Of a stretch of DNA of 64,000 nt, positions 54,261-64,000 are shown one piece after another. Numbering within the stretch: the stretch's first letter is position 1; each line of letters opens with the position of its first letter. The stretch comes from Cladorhizidae sp. MBARI D1340-BT2. Taxonomy: Eukaryota > Porifera > Demospongiae > Poecilosclerida > Cladorhizidae. The stretch lies in contig JAQNBH010000004.1 in the NCBI GenBank assembly GCA_028752905.1, forward strand, positions 32,515,189 through 32,579,188, in the 5' to 3' direction. The notes beneath the pieces are model-generated. The model was not told the origin of the DNA and made no database searches. It saw only the letters and a program-made list of their open reading frames with translations. The translations under genes were made by a program, and so were the position numbers.

Positions 54261-57200
54261 TAAGCTTGCATTGGGTCTGACTGATCAAAACAGATTCGAG
54301 AAAAACCGATACTCTGCGATCTCTCGGTGTACTGGCTTCTTCTTTCCTGTGGAGGCAGGTGTGGTAGAGAAGGTGAACTGTACATTTGTCGACGAAGATG
54401 TAAAATACGACATTAATTGTACCAAGATAGCCGAAGTAGATATTGATCGAAACCTTCTCGAAGTCATAGGTATAGCAGAAGATGTTCCAGCCTATCTAAC
54501 CTCTTCATCTGCAGTCAAGAGTATTATGATACAGTTGAGACATTTGCTATGGTAATACTGAAGAATGATTTCTTCCATTAAAAAATGGTGTTTATGGAAG
54601 GTTCAGGTGTTTCTTTTGTGTATTCAGGAATATTATACATATATTTGAGAACTTCTATGGACAATTGGAGATAAGGTCCTTCCCCCATTGTCATCCTCTA
54701 TAGTCCAAAGAAGACATGCTCCAAGGGAAAACTTTCTCATTATGCAATACAACTTTCACTATGCATCATTAGTTCCATCCGTGAGTTTGCTTGCAGCTTT
54801 TGCTTTGAAATAGTTACGTATTCCTTTCTTCCATGGCATAAAATAGACCATATATAGTGTCACTTATAGTCCACATGCATCCTGTCTAATAAATTAATCC
54901 ATCTTCTGTTCCAATCTCCATTTTCACCCCCATTTAACTCCATGGAAGCACAAAATTATGTCCTGTATACTTATGTGCTGAAGATTCCAATTTTTCTCTG
55001 ACTTTTTTTACACACATACTTTAGAGCATTTTCTCATTTTCTTGTGCTTTTTTGTAGCATCACTCATGGACTCGACAAAATAATATCTTTGCTTCACCAA
55101 TAATTTGAGTAGAAAGTTAGTGACATACTGATAAAAAAATTGTTATGGCATTTTTCTGATTAAAAAGAGAACCCACAGCTCATTGAAATTCGAAGTTGAT
55201 TGAAGCTGTTGGAAGAATCCTCACATTTCTCTGCAGTTTTCTGGGAATTGCCATCAAAAAAACAAGTCTATAACTAAGGCTAGAGCATCTAGTCGAAACG
55301 TCAAGTGAATACAATTTGAAGTTGATCAGTGAGGTGATTTTAAAGGTACAAAACTCTTCCCTATAGTGAGGCCTCACACCAAATGCCAAGTTTCTCTGGC
55401 AGCTACCGACTAACAAGGTGATACGGTTCCTGTCAGAACTTTCTTTAACTCCTTCATACATAGCTCTGATTCACCTAAATGTAAAGTCCATGCACTATTT
55501 GTAATGTACCAGACAGTAGCTCCTTCACTGATACCTAGATTTTATTCATCCTCCCACAGATCTTTTACCTTAGCTACAAGTAGAAGTTAGCCATGGTAGG
55601 TAGATAATAAGCTATCTACTAGGAGGTTATTACCTTTTGCAATATATTTCTCAGATATCAGAGCAGCTTCTCATCTGCCATCACAGCATGTATTCTCCAA
55701 CAGAGGTCTGGTTGTTCCAACTGAGTGTTTTCATAGAACAGGGTTGGAAACGTGTATTAATCACAAAAAATTAGTTTCCAATCCCAGTCTGTAAGTAAAT
55801 GATCTACGACTAAAGCTATCTCTCTCATATTATTAATATTCAAGAGACGTTTCAGAACATTGAAGAGCACGATTAGGGATTTCACTACACAAAGTAATCA
55901 TGAAATACACTAGTAGCTATAGAGAAACTATTTAGAATACAATGAGCAATGAATACTTGGGTGATTAGAGTTGGTGAGGAGTAGATGAATAAATTGCAGA
56001 AATAATAAATTACAGGAATAAAGTTATAAAAGGGAATTAAACTGCCATAAATTAAAATGCCCATTCATTGAGATGTCCACAAGACGAATTTCTTTCCCGT
56101 AAGCATTTTGAAAAGGTCCTCAATGGTGGTATATAGTAGAGTGAAGCAGAAGTAGCTACATGGCTTGACTAAATTTCTTCAGCAGATAGTTAGACATATT
56201 CATAATGTCTTGAACTGCTGCAGTGTCACAATCTGAAAGATAAGCAAACATTAGAAGCCAGTCTTTATCTGATTATTGTTGGGAGATTCAGAAAATGTCC
56301 AAACTTGGTTCAACATTTTTTTTTTGGTTTGTCTGTACACAGATCATATGCATAACAAATATATGCATCACAAATACAACCAAAAAATAAAGCCAAAATA
56401 GTAACAGGGACACAACACATGGCAAACTCAACATAAATAAGGCCTTCACCTTTTTTCCTTCTTTCGCATTTTTATCTTCTTCATTATTGATTAAATACAT
56501 CCAAACAAATCTTCATTTCGTTTTTTCGAACCAATATGGAATGCAAATATTATGCAATTTCAAAGCGACGGGTGTATTTAAATGACTATAAAAAAACACT
56601 AAAAAAACCATACAGTAAAATAATGATAGAAAATAATTGATACATACGAAGAAAAAACAGTGTGTGATATTGACATGTAGATTTATTTTTATTTTTAAAG
56701 ACATAACTTGTGTTGACGTGTGGCAAGCATAGAACTTGATGGAACGCAACAGTCATGATAGGTGGAGTTTCAGGGAGAGATGCATGATACTATGGTTGCT
56801 AAGCAAGCAAGATTTTCCAAGTGATGAGCAGATGCTGTGCTAGTGCCACATAGACCCAAGTTTGATAGGTCACTTTGAGCAAGCTACATAGAAATTGCCA
56901 TTTCATTTTTTTCCTGACCTTGCTTATGTGTGGAGTCGGTGTAGTTGCAGGGAAGAACAAGTTCTACCCAAATAATCTAAACTGCAACACAATAGTATGA
57001 GTTAAACAAAAGTATCAGAATTTCTACTATGTTAGTAGATGGATGAATGTTCATAATTTTCATCCCCTGCAGAGTTCATTCATTGGGATAGTGACCACTA
57101 CCATCAAGGCACTGTATGCCTAAAGGTATATGTTCGATGAGAGAGAGTTTAAAGACATCGGTTAGCTGTAGGTTGACATCGAGTAGAGGGGATGCATTTT

Positions 57201-59480
57201 TCCTTGTTATAAATACTTTAAGTGCACCATTCTAGCTCTTCCTCCTAGTTTCAGCTTCACTCAACATATTAAAATAAACCTCTCAGTTTAGCAGGAAAGA
57301 TATCGTGAATGGAAACAATATTGATATCTTTCACTTCCTGGATACAAAATGAGAAGTATGAGGAGACTTTGTTCCTCAGGATCTGATAGATTACAGCAAT
57401 CATCAGATGATGTTGATAGTTGTCTATATAAAGATGGGGTATTGTCATTGAAATCCTTGAATTACAGGATAATATGTTGAACTGAAAATACAGATGTAAT
57501 AGTTACGTATGATAAAACGTTTGTTCCAAATGCACTCAGATACAACGATAATGATGGTGTAATTAAGTCCTAAATCTTGGAAATACAGTATATACATATA
57601 TATACAGTTATGAATATGTAGATATTGGAAAAAACAATAACCATTGAGCAAACAGAGAGAGAGAGATTTATGATAGAAATTAGAAATGAAAGGAAAAAAA
57701 CATAAAAATATACAAACAACAGATGCTTTCCCCCTCCAACATTTTAAAACCGTCTTTCTCACTGCAATATTGAAGCACTATATATAAGCCTTTTATTTTC
57801 TTATCACTTGTTAATCTTGACTCGTGGATATAGCAGTCAAGATTGTAGTTTGGTAAAGTTCAAGTATTGTTCCTGATAAATCATACTTGGGCAAAGAGAT
57901 AGCAGTGTACAATATCAACAAACTAAAACAAATCAGGGGTAAGGAGGGGAATGAAGATGACTAGAGAGAATGAATGCAATGAAAATGAATGACTCGTTCT
58001 TGCTCATTGTACCTTCAACAGCACTCAACAGACTAACTAGAAACTATCACACAACCACCATTATACAGTTCAATACCTTTATCAATGCTCATGCAATCTA
58101 TGAAAGATACATCCACATCATTATTGGTCTGGACAACAAAGTTGCCTATGCCTGTACACAAGACATGAGGGTTGAATCAAGATGAAAGTAAAGCATTTCT
58201 TCCATTGAAAACCTTAAAACTGCCAGACAACTACACATCTTTTGCTACAACTATCAAGTGTGGCATCACTTCACTTGGTTTCACTTGCAGGTAGAATGCC
58301 AATAACAGAAACACAAGCTTCTCTAAAGAAGGCGAACTTAAACCTGTCAAGTCTCACATTCAGTACGAACCATCTGTTTGCTGATATGTTTTTCCATTCT
58401 TCTTACATTCTTCTTATAACTGCTATTGTAGCCAATGTGTTACTATGAACTTAGCTAGTGGTACTATTTCTGGCACAGGCCTATGTGCCATCATCACTGG
58501 TGTTATCTAATCAAATTAAATACCATACCAAATTTGCAGCAGGTAAGATTTGTGCAGCACTGTGATAATGATCTGTTATTCAAGTCCAATCTGTTTGTTG
58601 ACAAAGTTAGCAGTTCAAACCTCAGGCTCAGTAAACAAAGTCTTGATGATATGATTTACATTCTTGTTACAGTAAAGTGCCACGGTTGCTAGAATTGCAT
58701 TTTTGTTGTTGCTTGGGTTCTTATGTAGACACTGGTATCTTGCATCTTTGCAATGCCAGGATGGAATAGAGCAATAATGGCATAGACATTGGAAGTCAGG
58801 CACATCCAAGCCAGCAGATGAGAGGTGAGAAGAACCCCGGAAAAATTATGAGAGCACAGAACAAGATATAATGTAGGTGTAAAAACTTGTCAGGTCATTC
58901 CAGCTTTGGTCAGATCACTAATTTTGATTTCATTACATAAAAGAGGCTAACAACCGTGCTATGCTTTGAAGGGCTTAATTTGTTTTCTTACATGTCAAGA
59001 TTTTCCATTCCTTAGCTCAGAAGAGCATTACGTCCACAAAAATCCAGAATAAACTGATTCAACTAACGGCATTGAGAGTGCTGGGTAAAATCACAACTGA
59101 TATTCAGGAGCCCCAATTCTTCATTCTTATGGTGGGAGAAATGACAGGTCGCTAATAGTGAGCAGGTTGTGGTCAACTTGAGGTGGGTGGGTTAGTTGTG
59201 CATGAAGGTTTATATATATACTGTGGAGACAACTTGGGCTTCATGCTTTCTCAAGTCATTAAGAATTGTAGTGTTCGTGTTACCAAACACTATGTGCACG
59301 CATGTAGATGTAGCCAGTTAGCTTCTACACTCAATAAAAGTTGCAACAATCTTATTCCATATTGATTTTCAAAAGTGACAAGTCAGAAGTGTGAAGTAAC
59401 ACACCCAAGGTTCAATAGTGACTGTAATCATTAAAATGCACTGAATAAGATGTGGTTAATTAACACACACACACAAAGTA
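54261..59480. other. Long stretch without recognisable genes
   Basis: About 5.2 kb of AT-rich sequence. The longest frames (94 codons from 54271, 105 codons on minus at 57445-57762) have no recognisable motif, and the first opens on a TTG, not an ATG. Short GA and TA microsatellites occur near 57595 and 57655. I found no second copy of this sequence elsewhere in the window. Confidence 0.4.
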
Positions 59481-59539
59481 CTACATTCCTCCCCACTACT
59501 ACCCACTAAGATTAAAAGGTGGAAGGTACACAAAAAATT

Positions 59540-59945
59540 AATAAATGACTACAACACTATGCAACATAATGAGGTGTCGGTGTGTCACCACGGGTCCATA
59601 CCACACAGGTGGATTTCGAGCTCTCGTTGGGTATGTCCTAGGTAGCATAGTAGTTGGAGGCGGTTCAACAACAGTCGGTACTTGAATGTCAGCTGCGGGT
59701 GTTGGAGTAAATGTAACGAAATCTTCATCATCAGCAGGTAAGTCGGGTTCCACGGAATCGTCAGGATTTCTGTCTCCATTCGGACTTGACTCCAATGGTT
59801 TGAGATGATTGACATGCCTACTGAAACCAGGTAACTCAAAGGTCCTTGTCTCTCCACAATCACTGCAGGTATGTACATTGCACCAGGGCGCACATTGCAT
59901 ACAGTGACTTCTTGTCCAACATGAAACACTCGAACTTAGGCTCAT
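59540..59945 (-). pseudogene. Integrase C-terminal tail of element D
   Basis: Begins FHVGQEVTVCNVRPGAMYIPAVIVERQGPLSYLV, a gypsy-type integrase C-terminal module. After a frame change it ends in an acidic/proline-rich tail with LPRTYPTRARNPPVWYG, commonly seen at the end of such polyproteins. Confidence 0.7.
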
Positions 59946-60870
59946 CGGTCATGCTGTGACTTCTGGTCAGCCTGTTTCTCGACCACTTTAGACTCCAACT
60001 GTGGTCCTAGCAGATGTAGTCGAGTCCTAACATTTTGACCTAGGAACAATGAACAGGGAGTGGTTCCAGTAGTAGCGTGAGGTGCTACTCGGTACATGAA
60101 TAAGAAATTATCCAATCTATGTTGCAGAGGTAAACCTTCCTGTTCTCCTGCTCTCATTGCTTCCTTGAAGGTTCTGACAAACCTTTCCGCAAATCCATTG
60201 GATGAGGGATGATACAGGGTGCATTTGATGCATTTGACATGTATTACACCGTGAATTTTGCAAAACTATTCTGCCACAAATTGGGGACCATTATCGGAAA
60301 CTAACTGTTCTGGTATGCCACACCTTGCAAATAGGTGCCTAAGAACTTTAACGGTTTTTGAAGCAGTGGTGCTCTTCATTTCCTGAACTTCCGGCCACTT
60401 TGAGTGTGCATCAACAACAATGAGGTAATTAGAACCTAGGACCTGAACTTCCGGCCACTTTGAGTGTGCATCAACAACAATGAGGTCATTAGAACCTAGG
60501 AATGGGCCAGTAAAGTCTACATGGACACGTTGCCATGGTCGTGTTGGCCATATCTACGGGTGTAATGGTGCCATAGCAGGAGCCTGTTTGACCTGCTGAC
60601 ATGCAACGCATGCTTTCATCATCTTCTCAATATCACAATCTACGCCAGGCTACCATACACGACTACGAGCCAGGCATTTCATCCGTTGCATCCCAAGGTG
60701 GCTGGAATGGAGTTCCTTCAAAAACTGTATTTTGCAGCTTCTGGGGGATCACTACTCGAATTCCAAGCATGATACACTCTCCCTCCACCATTAAGTCATT
60801 ACGGTGCCTCTCCCATGGTTTGAGACTCTCCTGTGGTAAGTGCAATGACAACCATTCTTGATGTATCTAA
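59946..60870 (-). pseudogene. Integrase core of element D, with internal duplication
   Basis: CxxC-bearing zinc module remnant (KMMKACVACQQVKQAPA), VHVDFTGPF, then a duplicated LIVVDAHSKWPEVQ block, VSDNGPQFVAE with an adjacent in-frame stop, and HPSSNGFAERFVRTFKEAM (Glu) followed by FLFMYRVAPHATTG. The catalytic Asp/Asp/Glu contexts are visible, but the 60-bp duplication and the stop would inactivate it. Confidence 0.8.
60382..60501 (-). repeat. Exact 60-bp tandem duplication inside the integrase
   Basis: The segment 'cctgaacttccggccacttt...' at 60382-60441 is repeated at 60442-60501 with a single base change (gaggtaatt versus gaggtcatt). Sixty bases equals twenty codons, so the frame is kept. 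Confidence 0.9.
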
Positions 60871-60908
60871 ACACTTTGGAAAGGACTGTTTCAGACATGG
60901 TAGCTCTC

Positions 60909-61460
60909 TTAACATGTTATGCAGAAATGGATAGCATTGCAATATGGCCAATATTGAAAAAGAGTGATCTCAGGTACTTTTTCCTTTAAAGTGTGCTGGT
61001 GTATTGGCAGTCTAGACATGCCATCTGCATTGCAGTGTAATGTGGTCGGCTTGAATAGGATCTCATAGGTGTAGGCTGATAAAAATGCCCACCTCTGCAT
61101 CCTAGCTGCAGCTAGGGGAGGGATAGTCTTAGGGCCTAAAATAGCCAGGAGGGGTTTGTGGTCTGTCACCAATGTAAACTGTCTGCCATAGATGTACTGG
61201 TGATATTTCTTCACTGCAAAGATCAAAGCTAAGTCTTCTTTCTCTATTTGAGAATAATTCTTCTCACCAGTAGAAAGGGTTATGGAGGCATAAGCAACAG
61301 GATGCTCTTTTCATCTGGCATAATATGTGATAGGACTGCACCTATGCCATAGGCTGAGGCATCACCTGCCAAATGAATGTGTAATTCTGGATTGTAATGA
61401 ACCAGGACTTGGGCAGAACTCAATGCTTGTTTAGCCCAATTGAATGCTCTTTCACAGGAA
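60909..61460 (-). pseudogene. RNase H region of element D
   Basis: FAVKKYHQYIYGRQFTLVTDHKPL (acidic residue of the RNase H core), ARMQRWAFLSAYTYEI and HCNADGMSRLP. The upstream part (around 61230-61460) is frame-shifted but still shows a degraded D-A-S-type segment ('gatgcctcagcctatggcat' on the minus strand). Confidence 0.75.
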
Positions 61461-61468
61461 TTAAATTT

Positions 61469-62405
61469 CTAACTTGCATGCTTCCTAAGTAAGCCGTTCA
61501 GAGGGTAAAGTTTACCAGCTAGGCCAGGCAAAAAATTGCCATAATAATTCAGTAGGCCTATAGAAAGGCTCGTAATTGTGAGACATTCTTGGGTTGGGGA
61601 GCATTCATAACAGCATCCACCTTGTCGGGTGTAGCATGGAGACATTGCTTGTCTATAGTGTGCCCCAAATAATCGACTGATGGTTGCCAAAAAATTGCAC
61701 TTTGGCCTTTTTTATGCTCTTTTAACCGGTTTAACACTTTCCTAAGGGTGGCTAAATGCTCAGCATCAGTTTTCCCAATGATGAGAATATCATCAATGTA
61801 CACACCCACATTAGGAATCCCCTGTAACATTGTTCCATAAATTTCTGGAAATGGCAGGAGCGGAGGCCACCCCATAAGGTAACCTCTTGTACTTATACAG
61901 ACCTTTGTGGGTATTAATAGTAACATACTGCGCTGTTTTGTCAAGCGTGTACGCCTGCGATAGATCCAGTTTCATGAACTTGGAACCACCTGCTAGGGTA
62001 GCAAATAGCTCCTCAGGCTTCAGTAAAGGGTGCTGGTCAGTTTCGAGAACAGGATTTATGGTCACCTTATAATCACCGCAAATCCTGAATCTTCCATCTT
62101 TCTTGGGTACTGCAACGATTGGTGCTGCCCACCCCGAATATGACACCTTCTCAATAATTCCTGCTTCCTCAAGCCTGTCCAACTCTTCTAGGTCTGAAGC
62201 ACTTGGGACTAGCCCCTTCCTTGAGTTGCAAATTTGCTAGGTAAGTGTGGACAGTGCCGACTTCTTCTCTGAAAATTTCCTTGTAATCCCTAAGGAGGTT
62301 GTCTAACTGGTTGGCTGGAAATTTGGTGCCAGTTCAGACACAATAACTTCAACCAGTTCCTTCCCAATAAACTGGGTCCTCTTCCTTTGACAATGGTGAC
62401 TAGCG
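61469..62405 (-). pseudogene. Reverse transcriptase of element D
   Basis: From right to left: a protease-RT linker (VKGRGPSLLGRNWLK), LEEAGIIEKVSYSGWAAPIVAVPKKDGRFRICGDYK, FMKLDLSQAY and LYKYKRLPYGVASAPA. A frame change near 61860 follows, then the intact catalytic VYIDDILI (61789-61806), VDYLGHTID, QLRAFL and YYGNFLPGLA. At least two frameshifts are present. Confidence 0.85.
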
Positions 62406-62412
62406 TAAGCTG

Positions 62413-62466
62413 CCAATTATCGGCATGCACCAATTATCGGCACCAAAAAGCGACGATTTATCGGCA
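62413..62466. repeat. Three ATTATCGGCA motifs at the element boundary
   Basis: CCAATTATCGGCA at 62413-62425 and 62430-62442, and GATTTATCGGCA at 62455-62466. They sit exactly at the right end of element D and upstream of the pogo-like fossil, so they could be terminal or subterminal transposase-binding repeats. Confidence 0.5.
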
Positions 62467-62920
62467 GATGTGGCATGGAAAATGTATGGAAGAATACGGA
62501 AACTAGAACTTCCTGTTTGGATTGTCGCCAGTTAGCTATAGCATCATCTATTGTCGGCTTTTATCAGCTATTTCTCCTGGTGCAAGACTCTCAGAGTCTC
62601 CAGTGTTAATTGAAGGTCGGTCTCTTCGTTGTCTTTGTGTTTATTGAACATTTGGAGGAGAGTGCAGGCTATCTTTTCCAGTGCCCAGACAAGGAAGAGG
62701 TAATAGTCATTGTGTTACTGAAGCCATAAGTTTTTAGCGAGAGAACAAGAGCTATGTAAGTATCTTACTAAGTGTCAGTATTTACCAAGTATCTTGCTAA
62801 CTGTCATTTTTAAAACTCGTCTACATACCAACCTAGCTATTGTTTTGCATAGCTGAACAACACTGTAGCCAATTGTTTGCATAGTGAACAACAACCTTTT
62901 ATTTCATTATTTTAGTGGAC

Positions 62921-63420
62921 ATGCCTCGAAAAGGAAGAAAGCGACTTCGCTCTAAGTCAGCTCCTGCTATTTTACGATCACCAAGACATGTAAAAAGGAA
63001 GCAATGGTCCAATGATTCTATGCTGGCTGCCCTAGAAACAGTAAGGAATGGAGCCCCTGTCAAAAGAGCTGCTCTTGAGTATGGAATCCCTAGAACAACT
63101 ACAGGATAGGCACCTCGGTAAAGTTGTTCACGGGACCCAGCCAGGCCCGGTGTCCTATTTAACCAGTAATGAAGAGACTGAACTTGGAGAGTTCATTCAG
63201 ACAGTAGGACAGATAGGATATGGAAAGAGCCGAAAACAAATTAAGCATATAGTAGAATCAGTTGCTCGTGATAAGGGAACCCTTAAAGGGCAGAATCTCT
63301 GATGGATGTTTTCGAAGATTTCTGAAGCAGCCACACCTTTGCCTGCGCAAAGGAAATGCTATAGCCAATGTAAAGATGGATGCCATGATTAATCAAGAAG
63401 CACTTGACAATTGAAGGGCT
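62921..63420 (+). pseudogene. pogo/Tigger-like transposase N-terminus (CENP-B-type HTH), broken
   Basis: ATG at 62921 opens MPRKGRKRLRSKSAP, then KRKQWSNDSMLAALETVRNGAPVKRAALEYGIPRTT, a psq/CENP-B-type helix-turn-helix. A frameshift near 63105 follows, then LGKVVHGTQPGPVSYLTSNEETELGEFI and IGYGKSRKQIKHIVESVAR. After another shift near 63285 a second HTH-like segment reads RISDGCFRRFLK..HLCLRKGNAIANVKMDAM. The DDE catalytic domain is absent. A pyrimidine-rich tract ending TTTTAG sits just upstream and could be a splice acceptor. Confidence 0.7.
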
Positions 63421-63665
63421 GAGTGCAAGAATTGTATAAGTCAATTTTTGGCGAAAAATCAATTTTGTCCTAGACCTGATCATAATATCTTAGGACATTC
63501 CCCATGGCAATTTTTAGACTCTATCTCCATGGTGTTTTGATGTTAGGGACACTTTAGTACATTGATGGTTTATTACACATGCAAGCCAGCTGCAGTTTGA
63601 GGGCAAGAGTTTGTATAAGTCCATTAACACGCGCCAGTTACCTTGGTTACCATAGTAAACAACTA

Positions 63666-64000
63666 ATGGCTGATACTCTTCCTATTGCCGTAGAAGTCCC
63701 TGTGGCTACTAGGAAAAGGAACCCAGATATATGGAAGAGGAATGTTTACAGAATGAAAAGAGCATTAGGTTTGGAACAGGAACAGGAACTGCAGGATGGC
63801 AGAGTAATACCCTCTAGACAGCAAGGAAACTCTTGTTTCTGCAAGAAGAGATGCTTTTCTTTATTTAGTGATGATGACAAGGAGGTTACTATGTCCCAGT
63901 TTAGTCGTTTAGGCCAAAAAGATATCCAGGATGCTCATCATTTTGGTCTGATTGCACGAAAAACTGTGCAAAGAGATCGACCACGAAGCGAACCTGGAAG
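63666..64000 (+). CDS. N-terminus of a family U-type protein, open to the window edge
   Basis: ATG at 63666 opens an uninterrupted frame of at least 111 codons that runs off the window. It begins MADTLPIAVEVPVATRKRNP and contains WKRNVYRMKRALG, a Cys-rich CFCKKRCFSLF segment, and SRLGQKDIQDAHHFGLIARKT. A basic 'RKRNP.xWKRN' start followed by CxCxxxC is how proteins of this multicopy invertebrate family begin, ahead of the blocks seen in the broken copies at 26.6 and 33.9 kb. Unlike those copies it has no lesion in the visible part. Whether it is an active transposase or a host gene cannot be decided here. Confidence 0.6.
   Translation, partial: MADTLPIAVEVPVATRKRNPDIWKRNVYRMKRALGLEQEQELQDGRVIPSRQQGNSCFCKKRCFSLFSDDDKEVTMSQFSRLGQKDIQDAHHFGLIARKTVQRDRPRSEPG

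Larger units (their letters stand above)
59485..62405 (-). mobile_element. Ty3/gypsy retrotransposon D (conventional gene order), 5'-truncated
   Basis: Minus-strand order is protease-RT linker, RT, RNase H, integrase and C-terminal tail, the normal Ty3/gypsy arrangement. RT motifs resemble the invertebrate 'K02A2.6-like' (Mag-type) group. A purine tract followed by TGTAGTAC at the left end (59485 reading leftwards) may mark the start of a 3' LTR. Gag and protease are missing. The right boundary at ~62405 abuts the repeated ATTATCGGCA motifs of the next element. Confidence 0.75.

Noticed and set aside
57970..58448. Two short frames suggested as a small gene pair
   Set aside because: No domain, no splice signals linking them convincingly, and composition like the surrounding non-coding DNA.

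Overview
The window looks like AT-rich animal (metazoan) DNA, most probably from a sponge. The one convincing intact host gene (1620-2987) is a single-exon, type II membrane protein. Its extracellular fibrinogen-like domain carries the 'YCDM...GGWMRVA' signature of a family that is heavily expanded in sponges and also present in cnidarians. Decayed proteins in the rest of the window also belong to families common in sponge and cnidarian genomes. No bacterial operons, rRNA or recognisable tRNA genes were seen. Species assignment is inference.

Layout. 1-7.5 kb: the fibrinogen-like gene plus non-coding DNA. 7.5-14 kb: a ~0.65 kb dispersed repeat in three copies (two direct, one inverted), a ~536 bp pure CCAT array and several minisatellites. 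14.6-18.65 kb (minus): an intronless but broken gene of a large multi-domain family with a PIN/FEN-like nuclease core and a C-terminal cysteine-rich (CXC-like) region. 18.65-26.1 kb: two truncated LTR retrotransposons (A and B) separated by a 5'-truncated LINE tail. 26.6-31.4 kb: a broken copy of an unnamed transposase-like family (family U), an antisense tnp2/CACTA-like fragment and a piggyBac fossil. 32-39.3 kb: minisatellites, a second U copy and a higher-order satellite. 39.9-40.4 kb: an internally deleted piggyBac remnant. 40.5-46.0 kb: a structurally complete LTR retrotransposon (C) with both LTRs, PBS and PPT but a broken coding region. 46-52 kb: a 44-bp-periodic dyad array, repeats and a ~202-bp satellite. 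52.7-54.3 kb: a hAT fossil. 54.3-59.5 kb: nothing recognised. 59.5-62.4 kb (minus): a second type of Ty3/gypsy element (D) in conventional gene order. 62.4-64 kb: a pogo/Tigger-like N-terminal fossil and, running off the window, an undamaged N-terminus of a third U-type protein.

The most informative observation is that elements A, B and C all place integrase before reverse transcriptase (gag-PR-IN-RT-RH), although their proteins are Ty3/gypsy-like. This is the unusual order described for Gmr1-like elements. A and C have a primer binding site matching the 3' end of tRNA-Leu. Element D has the ordinary PR-RT-RH-IN order, so both architectures sit in one 64 kb window. Element C has almost identical LTRs but at least six disabling lesions, a contradiction worth resolving.
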